Source of the DNA: Vitis vinifera
Lineage: Eukaryota; Streptophyta; Magnoliopsida; Vitales; Vitaceae
Assembly: GCF_030704535.1 (NCBI RefSeq)
Contig: NC_081810.1
Span: forward strand, 1,178,501-1,242,500
Reading direction: 5' to 3'
Length of the DNA stretch: 64,000 nt
The translations under genes were made by a program, and so were the position numbers. Positions 33,700-47,500 of this stretch are shown here, piece after piece. The notes under the pieces were generated by a model. That model saw nothing but the letters and a program-made list of their open reading frames with translations. It ran no database searches and was not told the DNA's origin. Positions within the stretch are counted from its first letter, which is position 1; the number at the start of each line of letters is the position of its first letter.

Positions 33700-35682
33700 T
33701 TAGCTTAGAGCCTCTTCAATGGTCTCTTCTGTATGACTGCCACTCACTTCCACCCGACTCCATCCAGGAACCTTCTTCAAACCCTTCTCTTTCATGGATA
33801 CTCTCAAGTCAGCTGCTTCATTCCAACAGCCAGACAGAGAAGATACACCAGAAGCAAGCACATAGTTCGCTCCAAGATCAGGCTCAATTTCAAGCAGAAG
33901 TCTTCTCAAATTTTCATCAAAACCAAAAACACGACCATCATTTCTACAGGCACCAATGAAGCTCCTTAATATAACAGAGTTAGGCTCCATTGGCATGTTC
34001 TTGATAATTTCATAAGCCTCTTCAATCATCCCGGCTCGTGCAAACATATCCACCATGCATCCATAGTGCTCCATTGTTGGCCTGATATTATAAATTTTCA
34101 CCATTTGACTGAAAAACGTTTGGCCCTCATCAACAAGACCCAAGTGACTACAAGCTGATAAAATCTCAGAAAATGACATACTGTCTGGTTGTAGGCCAGT
34201 TTGTTCCATTTGGGTGAACAAAGAAATAGCATCTTCACCATGGCTGTGATCTGCAAGGCCAGATATCATGATAGTCCAAGACTGCAAGTTCTTCTCAGTC
34301 AAGGAATTAAAAACTTTCAAAGCTTTTTCTATGTGCCCACACTTAGAATACATCTCAAGGATTGCTGTTCCTAAAGCAACATCCAATCCTATGCAATTGA
34401 CAATAATGTATGAATGAATGGACTCCCCCACACCAATATTTAGCAAACGAGTACAGGCAGAAAGCAAGCTTACCAGAGTGACAGAATTAGGTTTTTCATT
34501 TGCTAACATCATATGTCGGAATACCATTAAGGCATCTGCTTGACAATTGCTGCAGACATAAAAAGAACCAGGGTTAAAGAAAATGCCAACATGAAAAATT
34601 TACAAGAAAGAATAAGTAGCCACACCCTATTTACAAAGAAATGTCAACAATTCCTAGATGGAATCTTCACAAAAAAAACCCCCATAGAATCAAGATGAAC
34701 TCTCACTTAGAAGCCATGTAAGAATACTTCCTAAGCTTCAAGGTATCAACTTTACAACCACCCGACCCATGCATAAAAATCTGTATATAGTTATAAATGT
34801 AAGTTTCCAAAGTCATAATTGCTCATGCCAATCAACCAATTTTATGATCAAAACCTTCTTACTCATAAACTATCTTCAGGGATATGCTCACACATTCAAG
34901 AAAGATGCAATCATATGAGAATCTCATGCATATGTAAGGAAAAATCAAGAATATATTCAACAAAAAAAAAGCCAACAAACAATTGTCTAAGTAGTTCAGA
35001 AATTTCCTAAAAATTTACAAATAACGGCTAAACCATTATATAATTCATGAATTATTAAGTTATATGCGATATTTTCATAGAAAATGACTAAGAATCAAGC
35101 TGTAAACTTTCATCATACAAGTTGGATAACAGTTGAAACATACCATGCAACATATCCAGCAATCATAGAACTCCAAGAAACCACATCTCTCACAGTCATT
35201 TCATTGAACACCCGTCTAGCAAGCCCAACTGCATTGAGATTTGCATACATCCTCAAAAGGGTGTTCCCAACATACCTATCTGAATCAAAACCCGCCTTCA
35301 CAATTATAGAATGCATCGCCCCGCCTGCACCCACCACCAAACTACGCCCACAGGCCTTAACAACAAAAGGGTATGTGAAATTATCGGGTTTAAGCCCAAC
35401 CCTTTGCATTTGGGAGAAAAGCTTCACTGCTTCAATTGGAACTGAACTCTTAGTGTATGCTCTGATGATTGAGTTCCAAGCAAAAATTGGTGCCCTAATG
35501 GGCAATCTATCAAACACCAATCTGGCGAATTCGATGGAAACCGACGAAATGGAGAATATGAACTGAGAAATGAGATCTGGGTTGTGATCTTTAGCGGTTT
35601 TGAGGATGAGAGAATGGAGCTGGAGAAGGTGGGTGGTGGTTTTTGACCGTTGGAGGAGGATTTGAATTTGGCGGGACATCAT
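33700..35682 (-). CDS. Pentatricopeptide repeat protein (PLS/E type), two exons
   Basis: Exon 1 is 35682-35144 and exon 2 is 34549-33700. The donor GTATGT and acceptor TCTGCAG join GYVA-C-NCQADALMVFRHM in frame, giving 462 residues. The start chosen is MMSRQIQILLQRSK; in-frame ATGs at 35757 and 35739 would add up to 25 residues. PPR repeats are clear: WNSIIRAYTKSSVPIEAVKL, DVVSWSSMIAGYVA, SWTIMISGLADHSHGEDAIS, then HYGCMVDMFARAGMIEEAYE. The C-terminus (ANYVLASGVSSLSGCWNEAA, GLKKVPGWSRVEV) is an E-type extension without a DYW domain. Such proteins bind organellar RNA and commonly assist C-to-U editing; the organelle and target cannot be read here. Fairly short for the class. It is divergent from the small gene at 36343. 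Confidence 0.88.
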
Positions 35683-36267
35683 CACATTGCTGTTTAGTTT
35701 AATATAGTGTGGCCATAACCCATTAACGAGAGTTTCCATACAAATAAATACATGCAATTGAGTAGTTCTACTTGTAGCAAATGCCTAGGGTTTGTGTCCC
35801 ATGGGAGCTCTAATTCAAGGTTTTGATCTATTACCTTTCAAAAACCGAAACTAATCCTAGCATATCACATATATAATTTGATCATATTCTTTATTCTTCC
35901 CTGATTTAAATTCATCTATTTATACCATCATTTCATATATTTATCTTTTCCTCTTATAACATTATCACATATTTTCAACACTCGATATTAAAAGTTCAAT
36001 AAATATCAAATCCATATCGTGAATTTTTTTTCTATCCAATGAACACTTAGTAATATTCATACATATAAAAACAAAAAAAAAAATCTCAAATCAAGTCTTA
36101 ATAACAAAAGATATATAGATTTATTATAATAGGAAATAATTATACAAATTTGTTTTGAAACTTTTATCATTGCACAATTTTTCAAAAAGATTATAAAAGT
36201 TTCTTGAAGGGTCCTCTTTGCTCACTAAATTTACCTTTTTTTTTTCTTCTGTTTTTTTGGGGTTTAA
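35683..36267. promoter_or_regulatory. Shared divergent promoter region
   Basis: AT-rich, non-coding sequence between the start of the minus-strand PPR gene and the plus-strand small gene. It probably contains both promoters. Only the plus-strand TATA box could be picked out. Confidence 0.45.
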
Positions 36268-36276
36268 TATATATAA
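36268..36276 (+). promoter_or_regulatory. TATA box of the 65-residue protein gene
   Basis: TATATATAA, 75 bp before the ATG at 36343, followed by a GA-rich leader (GAGAGAGAAAAAGAGAGA). Confidence 0.65.
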
Positions 36277-36342
36277 TGCTTCGATTGAAATTACTTGCTC
36301 AAAGAGTGCGAGGGGTGAACGGAGAGAGAAAAAGAGAGATAA

Positions 36343-36673
36343 ATGAAGGGCAACAATGGCGGTGAGAGGCAAGCAAACAGAGAGCAGCAGAAGAAGAAAC
36401 CCCCCTTCACGCCAGCTAAAGATGACACCAAGCCCCTCCTCCAAGACCCTGTATACTCCCTCCTACTTGTTCTTTGTTTTTCTTTTCTTTTTTCTTTGTT
36501 TTGAATGGATTTTTTTTTGGATAAAGAGACTAGACCCAATTGAGAAATCTCTCTCTAATACTTGTTGTTTTGGGATTTTGTAGATTTTGAGATCAGACCC
36601 AATTGAGACTGAGGAAGCTGTGCTCCGATTGCCTTCGTTTCCAGTTCCCCCACCAAAACCCACATCCCAATGA
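36343..36673 (+). CDS. Small two-exon protein of 65 residues, unknown function
   Basis: Exon 1 is 36343-36450 (36 codons) and exon 2 is 36584-36673, separated by a 133-bp GT-AG intron (CCT|GTATAC ... TTTTGTAG|ATT). The joined protein starts MKGNNGGERQANREQQKKK, continues PPFTPAKDDTKPLLQDP and ILRSDPIETEEAVLRLPSF, and ends PPPKPTSQ. It is basic at the N-terminus, then acidic and proline-rich, with no membrane segment or named domain. The exon junction falls between PLLQDP and ILRSDP in one smooth sequence. TATA box, leader and splice sites support a real gene. From memory, short plant proteins with a similar LRSDPIETEEA block exist, but I cannot name the family. Neither exon makes a long ORF alone. 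Confidence 0.65.
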
Positions 36674-38640
36674 GTTTGAATGTTCCTTCTTCTTCATTAA
36701 ATTTGGTTTTTTTTTTTTTTTTTCCTGGAACAATGAATTTCATTACTACTATTTTCCCATTTTATGAGGAATTATTTTTTATCTTCTTTTTTTCGATGCC
36801 AAGTTGTGAATTTTTATTTAGATGACTGTGCTCCAGATTCTTCTAGATTGGCGAGAGAGTTTGGTTTTGAATTACCATTGTCTATAAGCTCTAGGCTTAA
36901 GGGTTTTGACTCTGAATCACGCTTGCCAACAACAGCTCTTGGATTGATGCTGATTAGCTGTAGATGGGGGCTTAAATGAGAAAACAATGTTCTTGAATCC
37001 AATTAGGGTTCATAACCAGTCTCAGGGTTTTACATAGAATGTGCCCAATTTCCCTTTCAATTCGTTCAATGTGCCTGGTTTATTGTTTGATTGGATTTCC
37101 CTTTTCCATGTCCTTTGCCGGCTAGTTTTTGAAGGGTTCATGTTGTTTGGGCATTCGGATTTTATGTTTCATTTGTTTGCTTGTTTAAGTTATGTTGCAG
37201 CTGCAATTTTGGCTGTTTTTAGGTTACAGATTCTCACGAACAGGGTATTAACAGACAATAGTATAATCTACTGAAATTCAGATGTTCCATTCTTAATTCC
37301 AATTAGTTGAAAGGAAAACAAAATTGAAATGCTGATTGTCAGTGTGTGAACGGCTTGTGATCTTTGTTATCCTCTCTTCTTTGGAGAGTGATGGGTGTTG
37401 CAGCCTTCTCTGAAGGAGACATTTTCTGGTTGAGATGATAACTTTATTAGCAAGGACAATAATAAGGTATGTGGGGTAGCTTCTCTAAGAAGCGGGAAAT
37501 TGTAGGCTTTCGAAGAATCACAGGGGGGCCTCCTTTCACTTGGTTGCAGGGTCCTCTAAGAGTTGTAAATTTGTCTGCCATAGATTTCATACATAGTTTG
37601 AGTCAGTGTCATGATCTATTTCATGCAACTTGTAGTTCCTTCTTTTGAAGCTTCAATGCTCCTTGTACAGTTCCTGCAATGTCCTTTTTTGCTAGCTGCC
37701 TTTGATGCAATGTTAATTAGTTCTCTAATAAGGAAATTATCGTGTCATTTAAGCAAAGCCACAGCTACTCTAAGATATGAATAATTGTTGGTTCCTTTTG
37801 CTTGGTTAGTTTTATCGGATTTGAATAGTTCACTAGGTTTAAAAACATGGGTTATGTTTATATCTGCTTACCCTTTCAGTTATAGTAATCAAGTTATTGA
37901 TGGCATTTAAGTTGGATTTATATTTGCTTCATTAGGAGCACACTTACTTAGATCATGATCCTGTTTGAACATCATTAGCTTGTGCTTGTTTTTTAATTCT
38001 CGATTTATATATCATATTCCTCAATAACACATCTCCCATGTTGTGGACCGACCACAACATTGTTTCCTTCATATTCCTTAGGCAGTAGATCTTCTACAAT
38101 TCTTTGTTAAAGTCATGAAACCTTATGCTCAAAGAACAAAGAAATAATCATTGAATGTGGTTAGATATAGCTTTGGTTGGTTGTTGATGATGAAGTATTT
38201 GTGGGAGCATTGGTGTCTAATTAGCCAATCATGTGTAATGGTAATGGAATGCCCAAAACTGAAAACATAGACTACTAATAAAATTCAATTTTGTGAGGAT
38301 GAGTTCAAATCCTTTTCTAGAAAGGCAAAGTTAATTAAAATTTGCAAGGACTGGGTCTTCAGTTTACTAAGCAATGTCAAAATTTGTTGTATTCTTTTGA
38401 ATGCATGATTGAGGAATCAAGTTGATTCTTATCCTAGGAATTGCAAAACTGGATCAAAGAAACCTTGGAGTGCTATCAGGTTGATATCACTCAATCTACA
38501 AAGAATAAGCACAAATTCGTGAAATTTTATGTTATGTTCTTAGGCAACAATTTAATGCATGAAAATGTTCATCTATCTACAATAGGGTATATTAGGGTCG
38601 TATTAGGTCCCAACTTTAATTAAATACCATTTTACTACCC
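36674..38640. other. Probable 3' UTR and flanking unique sequence
   Basis: Less AT-rich and less repetitive than the surroundings, but without an ORF resembling a protein. Part may be the 3' UTR of the 65-residue gene. No gene call made. Confidence 0.35.
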
Positions 38641-41504
38641 CTATAATAGTTGCGTCTCAAAAAATAAAAGACTTAGGAAAACATGATGCGTGAACCATGT
38701 GTAACATGAACATTAGAAATTAGTAAATTACAACGAGGTTGTGTATGTAATAAGACTCACAATCAAATTTGCTCTTGGAGATTGGATTTAAAATAATGAT
38801 AACTACTTAGTTTCCTCTATGTTGGTTTCTCATTCTACTGGGTGAAAGGACGAAATTAGGTATGTAAACAAGCCTGGTTGGGCCAAGTCTAGCCCAAACT
38901 TCTTGGTGTGTGTTCAAGCCAAGCTTAGGTCTTCCTTAATAGGCCCAAGCCAAGCTCAATGATCTAGGAATTTAATTATTAGCCCAAGCCATGATAATTA
39001 ATAAATACAATTACGATTCCTACTAGGAACAATACAAAGCTTGGCTTGATGGTTAGGTATATCATATCATGTCCTACCCTTACCAACGGTTCATATCCTA
39101 ATCATGTGAGTGTCAGATGCCATAAGTCTCCATGGAACTAAAATAATGTCAATATCTATGAAGGAGGAGGGAAAAATCATATGATGTGGCTAATCATTTC
39201 GTAGCACATGCCATAAAATGAGGAATACACATGAGGAGATGAGGAGTTATTACAAATTGTATTAGATCGGAGAATGATGAGTATACACAAGGGAAGAGTC
39301 ATTACAATGACAGTTAACCAATCATCATGTAAATAACGAGTATGCATGAGGGACAAGTCATTACAAATGGTGTATGAGTGTGACATGCCATAAAATGAAT
39401 AGAAATGGTAGGAGTTATTACAAATGGTATTAGAGAACCTCTTAGGTAACTAATGGCATTACAAATGGTTACATGCCATAAAATAAGGGGAGGAGCCATT
39501 ACAAAGAGAAATAAACAATGCATTTGTATCAAAGAACATGAGGTTACATTTGAAGTATCTTTATCTTACAAAAAAAAGTTCCTTGCCTCAATCCTTGTAA
39601 AAGTGAAAGGAGATGTTATATTTGTATTGATGAAAAGGTTTGCTATTTGGTTGCAACATCGGGAATATTTCATTTTTTATAAAAAAAAACAAACGTCTAT
39701 TTATATAAATTAAAAAATATATAATTGAAGGATGAGGGATCAATCCTAAAATTTATGAACTCTTATCAAAGAAAGAGAAACCTTCTCCAAAATATTAGCA
39801 AGTTCATTTGAACCCTATCAAAATGGACTCAAAGCAATGTTCTCCCTTAGGGATGTAAGTAAAATCGAAAAATCTATACAAACCAACCAAAATTGATTAT
39901 ATCAGTTCGGTATAAAGATTTGTTCAGTTTGAGAATTTTGAAAATCAACTTTATTGGTTCAATTTTTTATTTCCTTGTCTCCAAATCTAGAAAAATCGAA
40001 CCAAACTAGTGTTATATAATTACATAATGTTTGATGAGTTTTTTAGTATTTTAAATATAAATTGATTTTAAATAGTTTTAAAAGTAAATTAGACTTAAAG
40101 CCTAAAATTAATTTACATCAAACCATTATCTAAATTGAACTAAACCAACCTTAATCAAGTTTGGTGTGATTCAATTGTTCCCTCACTAAATGGTCGATAC
40201 AATTTTGCAAATTACACCCATATCCTTTTCTTTAATATCTTAACTCTTTGATCTACATACTGCTTCCATTGAGAGTGTTCTTGAAAGCTTTAGTAGCAGA
40301 GGCCCCAAAGGAGAAATAAAAATATATAAGCTGTCATATCTTCTATTAAATCTTGTTTTAAAAAATTCTTCTATTTTTTCTTACCACATTATCCAAATTA
40401 ACCAAAGACAAATGATTTAAGATCAACTTTGCCTTTAATAGTGCTTCCCTAACCTCAGAAGGAAATGAATACCATAACACTTATACTTATAAGAGGAAAA
40501 ACCCATGCTAGCCTAACTAACCTAATTAGTCTATGCCAAGGCCCCGAAGTCATCAAACAATGTTAAAAAAAATGATCAATCCATTATCCACTACCAAAGA
40601 ATGCCATTTGTGTCAATTTTATTGGTTATTAAAAACAAGAATTATTTGAAAACAGCTTTCCAGACCAAAACTCGGTGGTACAAGAAGTTTTGAAGATATA
40701 TTTTTATCAATATTCTTTCTAAATCTTAATCTCCGTAGCAGGAATTGAATGCAGCCCATATTCCTTATCTCATGGAAAACTCAAACCTTCTGAAGAACAC
40801 AAGTGGTATTAATGCTCAATTAGGACTGTTTCCAATCTACAATTTGCGAAGTTGCCTTCAAATCTTGAATTAAACTCTATCCATATGCCAATCCCAAAAG
40901 TTTTAACCTCAACAGCCCAAGCCATTAGAACAGCTAACTGTAGGTTCTTATAGGATATTTGGTACCTTGAATTAGATTCAACATCTTTCAGAATTTAGAC
41001 CAACTTAAGAGCAAGTACTTGATTGATTTCACAAATAGAAAGTGCCTCTACTGTTACACATCCAAATTCTGGCCTTTGCTTGTTTCTTCATGCAAATGAA
41101 ACAGCATGATAAAGAATGAATTAACACGGATACAGGGAACAACACCTATCTCAAATACTTGCTACAGAACCAAACAAAATTTCATTTCGCTTGGCCAATG
41201 CCTAGGTAGCTCCCTCAACCATTAAATTCCTCAGCCAGCGTATAATCAAGCAACAGTCTCCAATTTTGTGTCATCCCTCAACCATCAAATTCATCAGCCA
41301 GCATAATTAAGCATAAGCCTCTGATTTTGTGTCATCGTGGCGCTCCACCAAAAGAGACATCCCTATTCAATGAATAAATGTTAAGTAGGAAATGTTAATA
41401 CTGGGAAAAAGAGAATGTTTCATAGGATATGGGTTTTACATTCTATAATAAAAAGCACTGGAAAAGTAAATTGAATTTACCTCGCACTTCTTCAACGTCA
41501 AGAT
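38641..41504. other. Repeat-derived intergenic DNA
   Basis: 39170-39500 contains degenerate repeats with CATGCCATAAAATGA and AGTTATTACAAATGG, and a TGGTATTAGAG near 39425 that resembles the tRNA-Met primer site of LTR elements (TGGTATCAGAG). 39840-40160 resembles a dispersed non-coding element (AATCGAACCAAAC). No intact gene. The 3' UTR of the minus-strand chromomethylase gene should lie just below 41505. Confidence 0.4.
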
Positions 41505-44500
41505 CTAAGCATCCTCTTCTGTAGATAATGAAGAATTCCGCTCCATGTTAGGGAATTTTGGGGGCAAAATAAACATAGGTCCATCACTGACTGAACCTTG
41601 AGCTGCCAAGCCTAAGGCATACCCCAATGCTCTAGCAACTGGGACGGCGACAGCATTCCCAACTTGAATATACCTAGAATAAAATTTTAAAAAGACCTAG
41701 ATGAGCTTGCTGATAGCTTTAGAGTAATGTATTTGACAGAAAGAAACCATAAAAAGATGCTTCAGGGTTTTAGCATTAGCCTTGTAGAAGAGAAGTGAAA
41801 CCTATAAATCAAACCTTGATTGCAAGAAACCGAGTAATTTTTCATATATCAAACAAAGAATTTGATCAAGGAAAATTGGACTACTAAGAAGAATGTGACT
41901 TTATGGTAATGCTCCAACATCTAAGATTTCACAAGGTCGGCACAGCTAGAAGCAGAAAGAAAGTTAACAGCCCGAAATGAGCCTATAACGCTTGAGGATT
42001 CAAGCTGACATCAAACCTAAAAATAATATCAAACTAAGCAAAGATGCAGAAGAAAGTTGGGAGACAGAATGATCTTATACGATTATATTTTCTAAAGAAT
42101 AAGCATGAATAGAAAAATGGATTAAATAGAGATGGTAACCCAACATTATCAACCTAAAATCATGGGTTTATATTTACCACGACACTATCAATAACAGGCA
42201 AAAGTTGTTGGATGCTCAGGGTGGTCTAGAAGCCATTTGCCAAGCAGAAGCTAACGAGATGTATGTAAACTTCAAAACGACAATAACAACAGCAATAAAG
42301 TCCCATGAAAACTGGACAATAACAAAACCATAAACCATAAAATTAATCATTTGTCATTTCCTACAGTTTTTTATTTCACTGCTCTTTCTTTCTTCTAAAA
42401 TCCAATTCTATTTTATAGCTTCGTCTTCAATACTACCATCACCAAGGATTAGAAATTTGCTTTGTACAACTTTCTTTGTGCTTTCTCAATGTGGGAATAA
42501 CTATTGCAGCTTTTGAAAATATAAAGGAAGACGGGGCATCCAATGGGGCTTAACCAAGTTCCCAAGCTTAAGAAGACATCCCACCACCACTAGAGAAAGG
42601 CAAGGCTCAAAGCATAAGCATTAATAAGTCTTTTAAAACATTGATCAAAGGATCATGACCTGATCATATACACACCGAAATTATTGATCACACATAGTAA
42701 ACTAAAAAATATTACTTCAAATGAATTTAAATTGCCCTAAGATTCCCAGCTTACAGCAGTGTTGAGTTATAAGTCAGTGGAATAGAACGGAAGATCCTGC
42801 CCTAGTCATCTACTATCCTAACACGGACATGAAATGGAAGAACTAGCATAATAATAAAAAATTGAAGTTGGCAGCAGGAAAATGAAATGTGTTATAAATT
42901 GATAAATATAATTTACATGTTAGAAACATCAACTGTTCTGAACAAATTCATTAAATATCCTTGGTGATGAAAGTTTAGTTAGGAGGCATAACACTCTAAG
43001 AAATAGCTACATAAAAATATTAGAATAAAAACTGGTAGTTTTTCCTTGAATAATGAATTATGAAATATAATACATTGAAATAGGTACCTTTCCTTAACTG
43101 GACCTCGAAGTTGGTAATAATCCGGGAAACCTTGCAGCCTAGCATTTTCACGAATGGATAACACCCTATCTTGCTCAGGGTGCAAAATTACCTGCAAATA
43201 AGTATTAACATATACACATATTTATCGATCTACATCTTCATATGCTTAAACAATATAAATCAAGGAAAATTGTAACCTGATTATGGGGCTCCGCTCTAGT
43301 AACTACCGTTGGCACAGTCTCATCCCACCACAAACGGCCAAAAGGTCTATATACACAAATTGACAGCAGGGTGAATATGTAAACTAATTAGTAAATAAAC
43401 CAAAAACATTAACCTCTTACTTTGATGAACTCCCACCAACAAAAGACATTGCATAGTCAGGAACCTACAATTACAAGCAATATAATAAGCAGCTGTCAGA
43501 GTGGATAAAATGGGTTCAGAAAAAATAATTTTACCAATCAGTGTATTACCAGAGGTTTCCCAGAAGGCAAATATATCCTCTCAACATTTGGGTCCCATTC
43601 TACTTTGTTATCAGCACCTACAAGAACACCTGGTAAATCTCTAAAGTTTGCGCCCTATAACCAGAAGAAACGAAAAAAACAGAAGATTAGGAAAAACAAA
43701 GAAAAAAAAAAACCAAACATGCATGCTATAACCATGAAAAGTAATATATAGAAAGAACCTTGGTCTTAGGAATTTGGCAAACTCTTTGATAGTCATCTGC
43801 ATTTAGTTCAAGAGGGCGATGGTCATAAAGCTTATTCCCTGAAGGATTGGATTCTGATGGTGATGTACCCAACATTTCTAAAAAAGAAACAAGATATCAT
43901 AAAAGGTTAGAAGACAGCAGTCACAAAATATTCTCTCCAATGTGTCACTAATCTAACAAAATTATAATGAGAAATTGCATTAATCAATGTTTTAAAAGGT
44001 TAAAGGCAATCATTTTGCATTAATCAAGTGCAGCTGAAAAAGGTGCAAATCTCAAGTTAAACTATAACAATTATAACAATAAATAAAAAAGTTGCTGAAT
44101 ATGCTAATCTAATCACATGAAAATTAATTAATAATGTATGCGCAAATAAATCGTTTTCAATGTTTATAGTGTCTAATTTACTTCCTCTTTCTCTCTTTTA
44201 AACTTCAACTTTTCTCATTGCTTTATCAAGTAACTTTTAATACATTTATCACAATTATCAAGAGCATCCTCTAAGGAATCATAATCATATCTAAGTGTTA
44301 TACTAGTCTTCAATCATTGCTATAATAAAATACTAAAAAAATAACAATCTTATTGTTCATTATAAGAAATGTAGAATACAAAATAATTAACCAAATCATG
44401 GCCACACCCTGATGTGATTGCCTTACCAAGCTGTTTGTTTGCACTAATTGAGAAATCTTTTTTTTTTTTTCATTTTTTATATTTTGTTCCACATAGAGTG

Positions 44501-47500
44501 AAACATCAACAGGGTCCTTCTAAATAATATAGGGCAATCATATGGGACTCTTCCTTGGAAAAAACAAACAAATAATTGTAGCTAAAAATATTTTGACTCT
44601 TAATATTAAACTGAAAATATTAATATATCAAAGGTACATAAATTTTCTTTTAGGTTTCCAAGTAATTGACAATCAAACAATGAAACATAGCCTTTTTCCC
44701 CCTTTGTACTTTTATTTTAGAAATTTTTTGCAATGTATTGATATTTTCTATCATAATATTAGAGCTTTAGTTTAAGTCAATTTAATATATTTTGTTAATC
44801 CACAATTACTTAATAGCTTAATCTTTTCAATCAAATTAGTAGAGCATAATATGATGTCAAAGTAGAGATCATAAATTTAAACCTCATTGTATACTTATTT
44901 TGTCTATCTTATTGAGCCCACTCTTTGATCAAGAGTTAACCATCTCATCTAAAAACCAATTGGTGTCTAGTAAGGATAAGCACAACCTTTTATAGCATTT
45001 GACATCTCACACTGCAAGTTTATTCTAAATGTTGTCATTTGAGTGACCCATCCCTAAGCTTAAGAGTGCCATTATTACACCCCAACAGTCCCTCGCCTAA
45101 CATGGCACTCTTATGACTCGAACTCATGACCTTTGTCTCTAATACCAATTCTTAGATCAAGTTTTAACCATCTCATCTGAAAACCAATTAGTGTTTAATG
45201 AGGGTAAGCCAAACTTTTTATGACATTTGACATTACACCTCATAAGCCTATTTTAAGAGTCATCATTTGGGTGATTCATCCCGAACTTAAGAGTAACATT
45301 GTTGCACCCCTAACACCCACATATAAGCTTAAACAAAAATGGTCCTAACAAGAATTATGGCAACTCATCACATATCAACTTGGCATCCATTGTTGATCTA
45401 CTATTACATAATAGTTCAAACTTTTAGTTAAGATTGGTAGCTTAACATTAAGAAATGTCCTTCAAACTTTTGATGATTGGCAACTGAATTATGTCAAATC
45501 AGATATGGAAAACACAACTTTTGCACATATGCCATTTTATTTAGCATTAAAAAAAATAGAAAAGAAATCATACAAAATACAAAGGAATAAACAATCCATT
45601 ATTTTTAGTATAATTTCTCCAAAAAGTTAAAAACTCACCATTCTTTCTTAATCTTATGAAACGTTGGAACTCTGTCTGGGGAGCTTTCCCATATGGCATT
45701 TCATCTCGTGCCTCATCATTTGTCACCTAAAATGAAAAAGATACAATTGAACTTGGAAAGTCAAATCAAACCTTTACAAGACACTAGCAGGTGGAGTTTA
45801 CATACAGGAGGAAGGTCAGAAATTGCATCTGCTAGCAAAAGTTTTGTTTCTAGTTCATCAAACTTGTGGCCTTCATCATATGCAACAGTATTCATCTGCA
45901 TGATTACAAATTATTTTAGAATTGCATTACATTTATCAATGTGATTCTTCGAATAAACTTGCCTTCAAATCTTGAACTACAAATACCCTTAAATACATCA
46001 ATATAAAACATGTCAGGCAATTAGAAAATGCATTTTGAGAAACTAATCATTAGTTTTAACCATATAGTGATATTATCAAAAGAATTAAAAAAAAATTAAA
46101 TACATTTTAAAAAATAAAGTACAAACCCCTACCTCAAACTCAAGAGGAATAACACCTCTAATAATAACATCATGCGTAGGTAATGGATATTGAGGCAAAA
46201 CCTGCATAGGGAGTTTAAAAAAGCCAATCAATATGTAATTATACCTACCAAATATTATTACTCTGCTATAGTAAATATTCACCTCCTCAAAACGTGCACC
46301 CCACATGAAAACACGCATACGAAATTGGGGCAGACCATAAGCACCAGCTGCCATCATTCCCATTCGTGTTTGGTAATTCATTCCAATAAGACGGCCTAAA
46401 GCATATCGTCCAAGATAACCACCAGCAAACTTTACAATGTCCACAACATTTTCCATTAAAACAAATCTTGGTTTAAGATAATTTACAACATCCATGAAAA
46501 CAACAAGTTGTTTGTTTTTTGGATCTTCTAAGGGATTTTCTTTATTTCTAAAACGATTGAAGCCACTTATGCCTTGACATGGAGGACCTCCACAGATAAC
46601 ATCAACATCACCCTAAATGATAAACAAAATAAAAATGCATATTAAGAATCATAGTAAAAAATCATCATAGGATGGACTAAGTAGATACTAAAAGTAGCAA
46701 CAAACTCACAGGCAAAGGAAGGATCTTTGATTTATACCCTTCTGTAACAAAATCCTTTATGCTCTCACAGCAATTACTAACAAAGAAACATTCATAGGAG
46801 GAAATATGAAAGCATTATAAGCAAGTTATATGTAAATGGTTGCAAATGTAAAATTAAAAAATTTGAACTCAATTGCATACCCCAAACCCTCAAAAGGCTC
46901 CCAGGAATCTGCACTGGGACCATAACCTTTCCAACGAACCTAAAAGAACAAAAATAAACCCAAAAAAAAAAAAAGGCAGACACACAATTAGACATATATA
47001 AATAACTTCATAGAAAAAAGAAAATACGAAAACAAAATGAGGATAATAATCAAAAGATAAATATTAAAGTATACATGAGTCAAATTTTTTACATTTTTTC
47101 TCCACAATCTAGCTCATGTTAAGCATGAAAGCAAACATAATCTGAATAACAGGTCAATCATTAGAAAAAATATAAATACTTCAACTCATAAGCTGTTATA
47201 ATATTATTTATCTCTATACATATGCACAAATTAATAAATGCAAAGTTGAATGTTTTAAAGGTTTGACAAACACTATTGTCAAAATTATAAAAAATCTAGG
47301 ACAAAAACCTTTTTAGCATGCAATTAAGAACCAAATTAAATTTATTTACATGTCTATCTATACATTCATCTATTTTATATATATATATTGGAAGACAAGG
47401 AAAATATTTTAAAACTCATATATTAAAAAACTTAAGAAATGTTTCAAAATTTAGACAATTTATTTTCAAATCCTCTTTCAAAGCTCTTTTCTAACAATTT

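Noticed and set aside
35084-35566. 160-residue plus-strand ORF
   Set aside because: Antisense shadow of PPR exon 1.
36356-36583. 75-residue ORF starting MAVRGKQTE
   Set aside because: Overlaps the small gene in another frame and reads into its intron; the spliced frame from 36343 is more coherent.
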